From the NCBI RefSeq assembly GCF_004210375.1, contig NC_134833.1, positions 21,073,396-21,137,395 on the forward strand: a DNA stretch of 64,000 bases. Reading direction: 5' to 3'. The DNA is from Tachypleus tridentatus (Eukaryota > Arthropoda > Merostomata > Xiphosura > Limulidae). Made by a program: the position numbers and the translations under genes. Of the stretch, positions 1 through 11,899 are shown piece by piece; the stretch's first letter is position 1; each line of letters opens with the position of its first letter. The notes under the pieces were generated by a model, which worked only from the letters and a program-made list of their open reading frames with translations, was not told the origin of the DNA and ran no database searches.

Positions 1-1790
1 AGATGTTTGACATCTTCAATTAATAAAATCATATCAATAGTCGTTCAAAACAAAATATTTGACACCTTTAATTAATGAAAACGTGTAACTATTCTATCAA
101 AACATGTTTCACACCATTAATTAATAAATACAAGTAACCAATCGTTGAAAACAAGATGTTTAACACCTTTAATTATTACAAACATGTAACTACTCGTTAG
201 AACCAAGATGTTTAACACCTTTAATTAATAAAAGCATATAACTACTCATTCAAAGCATACGTTTCACACCTTTAATTAATAAAAACATATGACTAGTCGT
301 TCAGAACATGTTTAACACCGTTAATTAAAAAGAACATGTAACTAGTCCTTTAAAATAAGATGTTTAACACCTTTCATTTTTAAAAACATGTAACTAGTCG
401 CTCAAAACAAGATATTTCACACCTTCGATTAATATAAAGATGTAACCAGTGGCTCAAAACAACATGATTAACACATACAATTAAAAACAACATGTAAGGA
501 GTCGTTCAAAACAAGATGCTTGACACCTTTAATTATTACAAACCTGTAAATACGCAATTAAAACAAGGTGGTTCACACTTTTAATTAATAAAAACATGTA
601 ACTAGTCGTTTGAAACAACATGATTAACACCCTTCAATAAAAAGAGCATATAACTAGTCGTTAAAAGATGTTTGACACCCTTAATTAATAAAAACATGTA
701 ACTAGTCGTTCAAAACAAGATGTTTCACACCTTTAATTAATAAAACCATGTACCTGGTCGATCAAAACAAGATGAAACTGGTCGTTTAAATAGTATGTTT
801 AACACATTTAATTATAATATACACGTAACTAGTCGTTAAAAACGAAATGATTAACACATTTACTTATTACAAACATACAACTCGTCGATCAAACAAGTGA
901 TTGACACCCTCAATTAAAAAGAACATGTAACTAGTCGTTCAAAACTAGATATTTGACACCTTTAATTAATAAAAACATGTAACTAGTCATTCAAAACAAG
1001 ATGTTTTACACCTATAATTAATAAAAAGATAAAATTACTCGTTCAAAAGAAGATATTTGACACATTTAATTAAAACATAATATGTAATTAGTCGTTGAAA
1101 ATAAGATGTTTAACACCTTTAATTATTACAAACATGTAAATAGTTGTTGAAAACAAGATATTTGACACTTTACTTAATAAAAACATGTAACTAGTCGTTC
1201 AAACAAAGATGTGTAACACCTTTAATTAATAAAAACATGTAACTACTCATTCAAAACATACGTTTGACACCTTTAATTTATAAAAACATGTGACTACTCG
1301 TTCAGAACATCATGTTTAACACCATTAATTAAAAAACATGTAACTAGTCCCTTATAAATAAGATGTTTAACACCTTTCATTTACAAAAACATGTAACTAG
1401 TCACTCAAAACAAAATATTTGACACCTTCAATTAATAAAAACATGTAACTAGTCGCTCAAAACAAGATGTTTAACACCTACAATTAAAAACAACATGTAA
1501 GTAGTCGTTCAAAACAAGATGTTTTACACCTTTAATTATTACAAACCTGTAACTAGGCAATCAAAACAAGATGATTCACACTTTTAATTAATAAAAACAT
1601 GTAACTAGTCGTATAAAACAACAAATTTAACACCTTTATTTAATAAAAAACGTAACTAGTAGTTTAAAACAACATGATTAACACCATTAAAAAGAGCATA
1701 TAACTAGTCGTTAAAACAAGATATTTGACACCTTTATTTATAAAAATAGGAAATTATTCGTTCAAAAGAAGATGTATAACATTTGTTTAG
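1..1790. repeat. AT-rich ~52-bp satellite, about 34 copies
   Basis: Degenerate tandem array that enters the window already in progress. The unit reads roughly AACATGTAACTAGTCGTTC, then AAAACAAGATGTTT(G/A)ACACC, then TTTAATTAATAAAA. Spacing between successive GATGTTT motifs is 52 bp (for example 667 to 719). Units differ by substitutions and small indels, so the array is old. The end near 1790 is gradual. No open frame is credible here. Confidence 0.9.
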
Positions 1791-1994
1791 TTTTCCGAAT
1801 TATTATTAAAACAAAGATCTGTTTTATTTTCTCAGAAGTAAGGTATTACAAAATAGAAAAATGTTTAACCTGAAACCAAACACTTCATAAAACTAACTAT
1901 ACGGTTGGCAACATTGTTCAGTAAATTACTGAGTTTAAAAAGTGAGACTGATAGAAGTTACTTTGTATATATATCAAGCTAAATGATGAGTTAT

Positions 1995-2065
1995 AGGTGC
2001 TCTGCCCATCACGGGTATCGAAGCCTAGATTCTACTGTTGTAAGTCCGCAGTGATACCGTTGTGA
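1995..2065 (-). mobile_element. T3 SINE fragment
   Basis: Reverse complement of the T3 head: GCCCATCACGGGTATCGAAGC is the inverted B-box region, followed by the inverted A-box region (GTAAGTCCGCAGTGATACC). The 3' tail is missing. Confidence 0.6.
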
Positions 2066-2278
2066 GCTGCACATATCAACTTCATAAAGTAAATCAAATA
2101 CGATCCAATTTCCTACAGTGATCATTACACAGCAAACTACATGTGATGAAATACATTGTGAAGTCCTCATGTCATGAAAGACTGCCAAAGTGAAGTCGAA
2201 ACTTAACGAGGCGCTTATGTTCTTAGTGGTTTGTATACAATACAAATTTAACTCCAGGCAATTTAGTCATGATTGTAT

Positions 2279-2555
2279 TGTTTGTTTGTTTTTTAATTTC
2301 GCACAAAGCTACTCGAGGGCTATCTTTGCTAGCCGTCCCTAATTTAGCAGCGTAAGACTAGAGAGAAGGCAATTAGTCATCACCACCCACCGACAACTCT
2401 TGGGCTACTCTTTTACCAACGAATAGTGGGATTGAACGTCACATTATAACGCCCCCACGGCTGAAAGGGCGAGCATGTTTGGCGCGAAGGGGATGCGAAC
2501 CTGCGACCCTCAGATTACGAGTCTCACGCCTTAACACGCTTGGTCATGCCGGGCC
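2279..2555 (-). mobile_element. T1 SINE, near full length
   Basis: Inverted T1 copy: starts with the tail complement TTGTTTGTTTTTTAATTTCGC and ends with the head complement GGTCATGCCGGGCC. It carries the younger-subfamily states (CTCGAGTAGC near the tail, GGTTCGCATCC in the B box). Confidence 0.92.
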
Positions 2556-3117
2556 TGAAATATACCTTTAAATATGTGTGTTTTAGAATACTTATGTATC
2601 AGAAAGATAGGCTTTGGCCCTGCTTATCTTCTCGGGTCATGATTGTAAACTTAGAGGAATGACGAATCTCCAAAAATATATGCATTTTAAAGCGATCTCG
2701 GTTTTCACGTGATCGACTGGTGTCAGTTAGAATAAACAGTAAGGGTTGGTTCAGATAAGTATCATATTGGAGGTGCTGATAAACTGGTAGTAACAGGATA
2801 TCGGAAACTGATCTTGGTGTGCTTAAATCAACATATGACGGTCAATGTATAATACTATAGTGACGTAAACTTGTCACCAGAGGAGCTGCTGATTCCCCGG
2901 GATTTCAAACTACCCTGGCTGGTGGCCTGAAATTCCAGTTATACTTACCAGGTGGCGTGGGGTGTATTTACACTATAAATAAGAGATCGTAAAATCTCTT
3001 CACAATGGAAAGTCCGAATAACAAATAGTTTATTGCGTTATGGGATATACCATAATAAGATCAAGTTTGCAATGTGAGATCAACCGTTTGTACTCGTGAC
3101 CAGTAACACTAAAAAGC
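2556..3117. other. No gene seen
   Basis: Unique-looking sequence of moderate GC without a long open frame. A short stretch at about 2941-2965 resembles the 5' end of U1 snRNA but the resemblance stops after some 25 bases. Confidence 0.5.
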
Positions 3118-3398
3118 TTTTGTTTGTTTGTTTGTTTTGGAATTTCGCACAAAGGTACTCGAGGGCTATCTGTGCTAGCCATCCTTAATTTAGCAGTGTA
3201 AGACTAGAGGGAAGGCAGCTAGTCATCACCACCCACCGCCAACTCCTACTCTTTTACCAACGAATAGTGGGATTGACCGACACATTATAACGCCCCCACA
3301 GCTGAAAGGGGCGAGCATGTTTGGTGCGACTCGGGCGCGAACCCGCGACCCTCAGGTTATGAAGTGCACGCCTTAACGCGCTAGGCCATTCCGAGCCC
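3118..3398 (-). mobile_element. T1 SINE, full length
   Basis: Inverted T1 copy from the (TTTG)n tail complement to GGCCATTCCGAGCCCC at the head. Younger-subfamily state CTCGAGTAGC-like near the tail (ACTCGAGGGC on this strand). Confidence 0.92.
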
Positions 3399-3449
3399 CA
3401 CTGAAAAACAGCATTCGATAAAATAAACTGACCAAAAACTCAAACTAAT

Positions 3450-3912
3450 GTGGCAGGGGTTTAGTTTAGAGAGAGAGAAATCAGAAGAGTTCTCTCTCCA
3501 ACTGGGGTGTTCAGGAACGTTGTGGTTCCTCTTCGTCCCCTTTCGTGAATTGTTATTAGGAATAAGTTGTTTTGTTTTTTTAAATTAATTATTATTATTA
3601 TTATTTTTAACTCTTTGGGTGGAGGATGTCTCTCTAAATGTTGTCTTGGGTGGAGGCAAAGGCAGCACCGGAAAGAAAGGCCGAGACCTATCCCGAAAGG
3701 AAGAAGTCAAACAAATGTGAACATGAATACAATTCATGAGTAGAATTCAAACCAAATCAAACGGTGCAATTCAGGGTCTGGCAATAAAGTTGCCTGGGAT
3801 CTATAAATTCAATGCCTAAGTTTTTTGCTGTGGGGGGAAACGGGAGTGCCCCGAGAAAACCCACTTTCACAGGACAGGCGCCGAAAGTTTTGCCTGTCGT
3901 GTGCCCGGTATC
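3450..3912 (+). repeat. Dispersed ~450-bp repeat, copy A
   Basis: This block aligns by eye with 11380-11745. Shared points in order are TGGCAGG(G/T)GTTTAGTTT, a TCGTCCCCTTTCG-like stretch, TATAAATTCAATGC and, near the end, ACAGGCGCCGA. It includes a short (TTA)n run near 3585. No reading frame is kept. The superfamily is unknown; a fragment of a non-LTR element is one possibility. Confidence 0.55.
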
Positions 3913-4397
3913 TGAAAAAAAAAAGGAATACATGTTAATGACATGGATTTATTTATTTACATTCTTTGTCGAGTAATTTGTGATTCTTGAAATATGTTGT
4001 AAGGTGAAATGTATTTTGTTGGTGCACTGGATAATTTGTGTGGTGATGCCGTTAGTTTGTTTATATTTTCTAAATAAACTGACCCTTCAAAGAACATATA
4101 TATATATAGATGTAACTGAAGGTCTATACAAAGAGAAGCTTCACCTTAACAACCACAACGTGTTCATAGTCTTAAAACGTTTTCCATAAAAAATGCTTTG
4201 TCACAGACTTTTCAAAATAATTATGAATTTAAAACTCAAGAGTATGTCTCTTGGAAACATATGTTGGCAACATTAGGACTTAAAGCTGGATTATAAATAT
4301 TATTTTAACAATTTGATTATGACATAATATTCATTTCAGGTCAGACAGAAAATATATTCGTAAAAGCATTATACTGCCACAGTTAAATAACACAGTA
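3913..4397. other. No gene seen
   Basis: AT-rich. The 69-codon + strand frame here has chance-like composition and no splice context or recognisable motif. Confidence 0.5.
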
Positions 4398-4532
4398 GGC
4401 CCGCCATGGCCAGGTGGTTAAGGCACTCGACTCCTAATCCGAGGTTTTCGCGTTCAAATCCCCCTCCCATCAAACATGCTCCTCCTTTCAGTCATGGGGG
4501 CGTTATAATGTAACGGTCAATCACACTTTTCT
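4398..4532 (+). mobile_element. T1 SINE, 3'-truncated
   Basis: Begins GGCCCGCCATGGCCAGGTGG and runs through the B box and the GGGGGCGTTATAATGT body, then loses similarity in the middle of the element. Confidence 0.85.
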
Positions 4533-4544
4533 CTACGTTTTAAA

Positions 4545-4665
4545 ATTGTTTTCTTAGCAAACTCACACCAGATTATGTGCTGTGTCCACCACGAGAAATT
4601 GAACCCCAAATTTAAGCTTTGTCAATTTGAAGACAATCCATTGTCCCACTAGGAGACTGGCTTAA
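4545..4665 (-). mobile_element. T3 SINE, degenerate
   Basis: Weak inverted T3 signature: GTGCTGTGTCCACCACGAGAAATTG around the inverted B box, then sequence resembling the inverted head. Heavily mutated. Confidence 0.4.
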
Positions 4666-4765
4666 AATTAATTTCAAATACTTAATCAGAGTTTACACTA
4701 ACTTTAACAGACCTACAAATAAGTTGTATTCCCCAGGAACTCAGCAGTAATAATGTAGTCTTATA

Positions 4766-4858
4766 ACACTAAAATCCTGGCTTCAATAACCATGGTGGGT
4801 ACAGCATGGATAGTCTATTGTGTAGTTTTGAGCTTAATAACAAAATAAACAAACAAAG
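4766..4858 (+). mobile_element. T3 SINE, 5'-truncated
   Basis: Contains CTTCAATAACCATGGTGGG, GGATAGTCTATTGTGTAG and the tail CTTAATAACAAAATAAACAAAC. Confidence 0.65.
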
Positions 4859-4951
4859 AGAATGATTCGACATTCATAGGTTACGCCATTTTTATTTTGG
4901 CGTAAACGAAAATAATTACCAATTATAACACTAACTTTCTTTCGGTGTGAA

Positions 4952-5917
4952 CAAATGTTTGAGCTACCCTATTTCTAGTGATACACATGAAATGTTTGAG
5001 CTACCCTATTTCTAGTGATACACATGGAATGTTTGAGCTACCCTATTTCTAGCGATACACATGGAATGTTTGAGCTACCCTATTTCTAGCGATACACATG
5101 GAATGTCTGAGCTACCCTTTTTCTAGCGATACACATGGAATGTTTGAGCTACCCTTTTTCTAGTGATACACATGAAATGTTTGAGCTACCCTTTTTCTAG
5201 CGATACACATGGAATGTTTGAGCTACCCTTTTTCTAGTGATACACATGAAATGTTTGAGCTACCCTATTTCTAGCGATACACATGGAATGTTTGAGCTAC
5301 CCTTTTTCTAGCGATACACATGGAATGTTTGAGCTACCCTTTTTCTAGTGATACACATGAAATGTTTGAGCTACCCTATTTCTAGCGATACACATGGAAT
5401 GTTTGAGCTACCCTTTTTCTAGTGATACACATGAAATGTCTGAGCTACCCTTTTTCTAGTGATACACATGAAATGTTTGAGCTACCCTATTTCTAGCGAT
5501 ACACATGGAATGTTTGAGCTACCCTTTTCTAGCGATACACATGGAATGTTTGAGCTACCCTATTTTTAGTGATACACATGGAATGTTTGAGCTACCCTAT
5601 TTCTAGTGATACACATGAAATGTTTGAGCTACCCTATTTCTAGCGATACACCTGAAATGTTTGAGCTACCCTATTTCTAGCGACACACATGGAATGTTTG
5701 AGCTACCCTATTTCTAGCGATACACATGGAATGTTTGAGCTACCCTTTTTCTAGTGATACACATGAAATGTCTGAGCTACCCTTTTTCTAGTGATACACA
5801 TGAAATGTTTGAGCTACCCTATTTCTAGCGATACACCTGAAATGTTTGAGCTACCCTATTTCTAGCGACACACATGGAATGTTTGAGCTACCCTATTTCT
5901 AGTGATACACATGAAAT
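4952..5917. repeat. 37-bp minisatellite, 26 copies
   Basis: Unit GAAATGTTTGAGCTACCC, then TATTTCTAGTGATACACAT, repeated head to tail with almost no length change; one unit near 5521 has lost a base. Three sites vary: CTATTTC or CTTTTTC, AGTG or AGCG, GAAATG or GGAATG. The last two usually change together. Confidence 0.97.
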
Positions 5918-7107
5918 ATATTTTTCTTTTATTTAGTAATAAAACAGAAACGGATGATGACGTTTACACGAGTTTAAAAGATGTCTTTTTCACATATCTG
6001 TTGTTTCTTATTATCTCTAGGCAGCACCGTTCACGTTTGGAGGTGATGTTTTGTATTCTTTAAAATGTAGAAGACCTGGATACAGTCCATTACTCTAATA
6101 CAGAGTCATTGAACCTTAGTTTGTATTTGTACAAGTTAACTTTCAAACGCTGGAAAGACTAACATTTTAAACAATAACTTCTGCTTACATTTGTGAATCT
6201 AATTTGAAAGAAGTGTGGTACAAGCAGAACCAGGAATTTAGTTATTTGATATTACGAGAAGCTTACGTCATTCTCTCGTGACCATTTGAACCAGTTGTTA
6301 CTGGTCGGACAAAAACCCGTCTCTGTCCAATGAAGGAGTTTAGACTTCATTGCAAAAAATTATACCAGAACTTCTTTTGTTTGTTTTTTGGGGGGGAGGA
6401 GTCTCCTTTAACCTCAACAACATTTTCTGTGTGGCAAAAAAATGTTCAACGAATATGGCGATCAGTATGGAAAAGGTTTATAAACTTCGATAGACATTTA
6501 CTACAGAGCAGCTAGTGAACACTCACTCACTCTGGCATGAAATATTGTCATCAGTGTCCATCATCTAATTAGTTGCTCATGTAATAACTGACCATTGGGC
6601 AGTTTGTATTCCTAAATCCCACTCAACTCTACTAGATGAATCTGGTTTCCATTTTTCTACTTGTTTCTCCAATATAGAAGTCGTACAATGTGATATCTAC
6701 TAGATAAAGACTGGACGTGATACTGGAGCGAGTTTGTAGTGATAAATGACCTTGATAAAAGTATGAGAAGCGGACGCTTTAGTGACCGATAGATTTCCAT
6801 CAGTCCTTCCACTGCAACCACAGAAGCCGCTTAATATTCCCTGCTGAACCACTGAAACCTTCAGTTTCCTAACACTTTCTAAACATTGGTATTGTACTAA
6901 CAGAAAAATTAGGATATTTTAACGTTTGTAATAAAGAAGAGAAACCATATTCTAACATGTTTGTTAATGGAAAACTTAAATGTAGTTCATGAACATGCTA
7001 TTGAAAACTATTTTAAAATATATTTTGTTGTAGTAGTTGACGTTCGAAGTAAATACCAAAGACGATTGGAATAATAAAAATAATAATCAAATCGTATTGC
7101 AATGGTT
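5918..7107. other. No gene seen
   Basis: About 1.2 kb with no recognised repeat or exon. A 61-codon + strand frame near 6330 spans a G-run and lacks coding character. Confidence 0.5.
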
Positions 7108-7215
7108 ACTGGCCCCAGTACTTCAGTGATAAATCTAAAAGCTTACAGCTCTAAACACCGGTTTTCGATACCTGTTATGAGCCTAGTACATACAGTCCAT
7201 TGGGTAAGTTTGTAC
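7108..7215 (+). mobile_element. T3 SINE, degenerate
   Basis: CCCAGTACTTCAGTGATAAAT resembles the T3 A-box region, GGTTTTCGATACCTG the B box, and ACAGTCCATTGGGTA the body; the tail is lost. Confidence 0.5.
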
Positions 7216-7324
7216 AAAGAAGAAAGGAAAAAACAAAAGAAATGATTGTAAGGTACAATAAGAGTAATGGGTTTCTTTCTTTTAACCAATCAACTGCAGT
7301 TAAAATATAAGCATTCTGTTCGTC

Positions 7325-7435
7325 TGAAGTTAGAAACAAAAGTACATAATGGGCTATCTGTATTCTGCTCACCATGGGTATCGAGACTCGGTTTGTAGCG
7401 TTCGCAGACATACTGCTGCGTCACTGGGCTGAGGT
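7325..7435 (-). mobile_element. T3 SINE, degenerate
   Basis: Inverted T3 signature GGGCTATCTGTATTCTGCTC, then CACCATGGGTATCGAGAC and the inverted head. The 88-codon + strand frame starting inside it is chance. Confidence 0.55.
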
Positions 7436-7744
7436 CAGCGTTCTGTCAATACTGTACAATACAACACATACATCTATTACTAAAAGTATCGGAACAGCAC
7501 AGCAGTTCCCAGATAATTTTGAATCTGTCTCTATTCATTTTGCATGCTGTACTGATACAGTTCACAAAGGCCAAGAGGCCACGGGGAAAAAATCTTCACG
7601 AACATTAATAGAAGAAAGGTCATTGGATGCAGAAGTTTAAGCCATCCTCGAATCTTCCTCGAACAGTGTAGTAAAAATACTGGTCAGAGAGAGTCTTTTG
7701 ATTCAGTTACAGCCGTCTCTAGTTTTAAACATTTAACCAAGTAG

Positions 7745-7920
7745 CAGCACCAGCCAACACAGTAGCTCTCCTCAGCTCTTTTCACAGAGTGACAGGATTG
7801 ACTGATACTTTTTAACGGGTCCACAGTTGAAAGTACGGAGTGTATTCAACGACAACTTTTCTAGAATTCTGGCCCTTTGGATTAGCAGCGCGACACGTTA
7901 ACCATTAGCTTGTGCCTAAA
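7745..7920 (-). mobile_element. T4 SINE, degenerate
   Basis: Matches inverted T4: a CCACAGTTGAAAG body and the head complement ACGTTAACCATTAGCTTG. Strongly diverged, so boundaries are approximate. Confidence 0.4.
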
Positions 7921-8530
7921 CTAAATGGAAAACTAGTAGACATGCTAACTTGCCCAGCGCTGCTCACTTTTCGGCCTGAGAATTTGTTCTAGAATTTTTA
8001 CGAGTTTGAGTGATTTAAAAAGAAAAAAGTCATGAACGGATTATAGTCTTTAATTGGTTGGAACAATTATTCTGATGTTTCTTTTAAAGTTTCAGTATTC
8101 TAACATACATATTTCCTTGTTTGAAGTTAACATTACATTTATAATAATTATTTTATCTTCTCTGTTAGTATCTTTCTTGTAGCTGGATAGATGGAGCCTC
8201 CAAGACTCCAATTAGATGTACCTGAAAGTGTTCTGTTTCAAGAGTAAATAAAACCAAAATTAAGAGTAGTAACTATTTTTATTTCTTACTTCTGAAGTCC
8301 ATCTGTCATGCTCTGTTGTAGCGTACAGAGTGCATAATTCTTCTCGGGAAAGTGACTCACGTGACGTCACTTTAGTGTCTACCGACTGACTGACAGACAA
8401 ACAACACACTACTGTTTGTTGGTATGAATTATTAAAACATAAGACCCCCTTCCAGGGTACCTCAGGTCCCCTTTTGGGGAATGTAAAATACCTAAACATC
8501 AATACTGATTTCATTCATTGACTTGAGAAT
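7921..8530. other. No gene seen
   Basis: Mixed AT-rich sequence. An 84-codon - strand frame (8260-8514) has no recognisable domain and I do not call it. Confidence 0.5.
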
Positions 8531-8641
8531 CCCCCGCTAGTTCAGTGGTAAGTCTACGGATTTACAATGCTAAAATCAAGGATTCGATTCCCGTCGGTGG
8601 ACTCAGCAGATAGCCCGCTGTAGCTTTGCTATAAAAAAAAA
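8531..8641 (+). mobile_element. T2 SINE, full length
   Basis: Head CCCCCGCTAGTTCAGTGG, Val-like loop TTTACAA, B-box-like GATTCGATTCCCG, then AGCAGATAGCCCG and the tail CTATAAAAAAAAAA. Confidence 0.85.
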
Positions 8642-9639
8642 ATGCTTACTTGAGCTTGCTCAGAAAGAATGTTTAGAATACTGCAGTTAAAAAACATTCA
8701 GTACACACACACTGAAAAACAGAAATTCCAATAAGCCAGTTATGTCATATATCTATCAAGTGATCAGAGTATATAAGTCTGCGAGAAACCATTGGTCTAG
8801 TTGACCTTGCGATTACTAAAAATTCAACAACAAGACCGTCACACAAACTAAACCTTTATCCACTGCTAATTTGTTACCAAGGTGTTTCCTGTGGGGTACA
8901 ACAGCAACAAAAAGGCGAGACGGGCGATTTCAAGTTGATGCGGTTGTCCAGAGTTATGGAGGACACGCTCTGCAATCGTTCGAAACCACCTGAGTAAGAA
9001 ACTGTGACGAGGGGGCCGAGCAGGCAGTAATGAAATCCATTGAGGAAGTTACACAGTGTAAAGGACCTTAATGAAGAGGCGCTTTTCAGTAAGGGCGTTC
9101 ATCAGGCACAGGGGTCAGAATCCACACCTACGAGGTTATAGATGAGCTAGGTTTTATTTTAATTATTTGGGGTCGTACTACCTGGTGCAGCTAACAGTTC
9201 AAAATAGCTTAAAAACCTGACTTTTTTGCGCTGTAAGTCCCCGAACTTACTGGTAGGGGGGGAAGGAATTCTGTACATTAAAAAGGAATAAAGTATGTGA
9301 AAAACAACAAGAATTACTAAGATATAACAGTATATATTAGCGGAATAATAAGAGCTGGGTAACAATATATGTTAGCGGAACAAAAGAAGTTGGAGTATTA
9401 ATATATATTAGCGAAAAAAATGCGTTTGGGTAACAATATATATCAGCGGTACAAAATTGTTTGGGATTTATAAGAGAGTTCTTTCAGTTCTGAAACGTTT
9501 GATTAACTTAATTAAATATTTTAAAATTTTCCTTGGTGTTTCTGTTTGTTATTAAAATTCTTTTTCACACCTGGTGGAACTATTGTTTTGAAGTTCTCGG
9601 TTTTAAATGTAAATTGTCTTTTTTTAAATTTCAAACTAA
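8642..9639. other. Unassigned sequence with a TATA-like motif
   Basis: A block at about 8750-9120 is richer in GC than its surroundings and contains GAGTATATAAG followed by sequence without long open frames. It may be a decayed transposon end. Around 9300-9460 the motif AATATATATTAGCGGAA recurs about four times in degenerate form. No gene is supported. Confidence 0.4.
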
Positions 9640-9710
9640 TATTAACGTATTATTAATATTAATTAATTAATTATTAATTTATTAATAATATTATTAATAT
9701 TAACGTGTAA
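9640..9710. repeat. AT palindromic stretch
   Basis: ATTAACGTATTATTAATATT and AATATTATTAATATTAACGT face each other across a run of ATTAATTAATTA, giving a long imperfect hairpin made only of A and T apart from the two CG pairs. Confidence 0.7.
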
Positions 9711-9795
9711 GAATACTTACGAAGTATTACTAATTAGTTTATAAAGCTGAAATTTTACATCACGTCAATTAAGTTCTACAATTCAGTACAGTTAA

Positions 9796-9912
9796 TGCCC
9801 CTGCTGGGACAACGGTAAGTCTATAGATTTACAACGTTACAATAGGGAGTTCGATTCCTCTCGGTGGACAAAAAAGATAGTCCGATTTGGCTTTGTTATA
9901 AGAAACACATTC
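9796..9912 (+). mobile_element. T2 SINE, full length
   Basis: Head CCCCTGCTGGGACAACGG, loop TTTACAA, B box AGTTCGATTCC, body AAGATAGTCCGATTTGGC and tail GTTATAAGAAACACA. Confidence 0.85.
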
Positions 9913-9982
9913 ATTCAATACAGTTAACTGTTAAAAATGATCGATTTGTTTATATCCTAATTTTTATATTTCATAAAACTTT

Positions 9983-10256
9983 TTTTTTGGTTTTTGAGTT
10001 TCGCACAAAGCTACACGAGGGCTATCTGTGCTAGCCGTCCCAAATTTCGCAGTGTAAGACTAGAGGGAAGACAACTAGTCATCATCACCCACTCCAAACT
10101 CTTGGACTACTCTTTTACCAATGAATGGTGGGATTGACCATCACGTTATAATGCTCTCACGACAGAAAGGGCGAGCGTGTTTGGTGTGACGGGGATTCGA
10201 ACTCGCAACCCTCAGTTTACATGTCGACCGCCCTAACCACCTGGTCCTGCCGAGCC
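9983..10256 (-). mobile_element. T1 SINE, full length
   Basis: Inverted copy with the older-subfamily states: GCTACACGAGGGC near the tail and GATTCGAACTCGCAACC in the B-box region. Ends CCTGCCGAGCC at the head. Confidence 0.9.
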
Positions 10257-10677
10257 TTGTTAAACTTATCTGAAGTAATATAAAAATACACTAGGAAAAT
10301 ACATTGATGGTGAAATAGCATATATATATCAGTTCGTTATAACATAAAAACAAGCCGAAACAAAAGTAAATTAAAAAATAATAAACGCAAAACGCTGAAC
10401 TAATTTAAATATCCCACTGTACAAACTATAATGTGGGATACGAAACGTACCCTAGGTTTCGGAGGTGACTGCGGAAGTAGGACCCACATTGCAATGGGGA
10501 TACACCGTCTTAACCCTCATTTGCCAGTCCCACATAAAAGAAATGAAATTAAGGGGTAGCAATAGATATAGAAATATAAATTAAGAGAGAGAAATGGGGG
10601 CGCTCAAGCCCACAAAGTTCCACATCTATATCACCCTTTACTGCCTGCATATAATATAAATATATATATATATATAT
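10257..10677. other. No gene seen; short (TA)n run
   Basis: Contains a G/C-mixed block around 10440-10640 without an open frame and a (TA)n run at about 10655-10679. Confidence 0.5.
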
Positions 10678-10785
10678 ATTAGTGCAAAGCTACGAAATTG
10701 CTATCTCTACTTTCTCCACCACAGAGAACCGAAACCTGGATTTTAGTGTTGTGAGTCCATAACCTCACTGATGAGAGTCCAACAT
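10678..10785 (-). mobile_element. T3 SINE, degenerate
   Basis: Inverted T3: GTGCAAAGCTACGAAATTGC, a CCACCACAGAGAACCG B-box region and the inverted head ending CACTGATGAGAG. Confidence 0.6.
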
Positions 10786-10787
10786 AG

Positions 10788-11027
10788 CCAAGTGGTCAGA
10801 GCACTCGACTTGCAATCGGAGGGTTACAGGTTCGAATCACCGTCTCACCAAACATGCGCACCCTTTTAGCCGAGGGAATGTTATTATGTGATACCCAGTA
10901 CCGCTGCTCGTTGGTAAAAGAGTAGCCCAAGAGATGGCGGTTGGTAATGATGGCTAGTCTTACACTGCTAAATTAGGAACGGCTGGTGTAGATAGTTTTC
11001 ATGTAGCTTTACGTGAAATTAAAAATT
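10788..11027 (+). mobile_element. T1 SINE, older copy
   Basis: AACATAGCCAAGTGGTCAGAG head, B box GGTTCGAATCACC, GTTGGTAAAAGAGTAGCCC body, and a decayed tail TACGTGAAATTAAAAATT. Confidence 0.85.
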
Positions 11028-11379
11028 AAAAAATGTTATTTTTTTAAACATCAAATGTTTTGGAAAAAATATATAAAAAATGTATCAAAATTCGTTGGAT
11101 TCTTTATTTATTGTTGTATTTATTTTTGGTAAATAGTTTGTACTGAGTGAATTTGAATGTTGCTCAGGCGCGACATTTTGCACTGAGAGACTACATCATT
11201 TAACGTTACTAACATCAGGACTGTGTTAATTGATGGGCAAGTTTACACACCAATGACGTTTTTTTTTACAGCTCGTGTAAAGAGATGATAGAGAGCCAAC
11301 CTATGGAAAATCCTAATTCCACAACCCAGGAAGTGCAACCCTTCGTTCGAATCGTTAGCATTATACCAACTTCCCTTTC

Positions 11380-11745
11380 TTGTGGCAGGTGTTTAGTTTT
11401 AAATTTTCCTCGAGGGGAAGTCTAGAATATTATCATCCCCCTTCGCTCCGCTGGCAGAGATTACATGAGCTTTTAATAAGAAGGGATTTCTGAGTAATAG
11501 TTTGTGTATTTAGGTTATCGAAACTTGGCAAAGTTTTAAAGATTTTAATTGTAATTAAATTTAAAAAGAGAAATTGCGGCAGGTAAAGATGGTCAAGTGT
11601 ATTTCGGTCAAAAACAAAGGATTACTGCCCATAGCCAGGGTCAGAGGAGAAAGATACTATAAATTCAATGCTGTAGAACTTGTTGTGTGTGTGAGAATGG
11701 GGAACGAGAGTATCCAGAGACAGGCGCCGAATAATATATCTGTTT
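11380..11745 (+). repeat. Dispersed ~450-bp repeat, copy B
   Basis: Diverged partner of 3450-3912, sharing TGGCAGGTGTTTAGTTTTAAA, a CCCCCTTCGCTCCG block, TATAAATTCAATGC and AGACAGGCGCCGA in the same order. It explains most of the 97-codon frame starting at 11574, which I therefore do not call as a gene. It lies less than 1 kb from the Gbx start codon. Confidence 0.55.
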
Positions 11746-11899
11746 TGGGTCCAAAGAAAGATATAGAGTTGAATAACCGTATACAGAGTTCTTGGTATAT
11801 GTGTGTGTATATGTGTTGTTCTATGTTTGACGACGATACGTGGTTTATGTTGCCTTATTCTATGTGAGTCTCCACACGGAGCGAAAGAAAAGGGGTTCC

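Noticed and set aside
2941..2965. Sequence like the 5' end of U1 snRNA (ATACTTACC, then GGCGTGGGG)
   Set aside because: Similarity covers only some 25 bases with a 3-base insertion; none of the later U1 stem-loops or the Sm site follow.
11574..11867. 97-codon + strand frame upstream of Gbx
   Set aside because: Most of it lies in a dispersed repeat also found at 3450-3912, and no domain or splice signal supports it.
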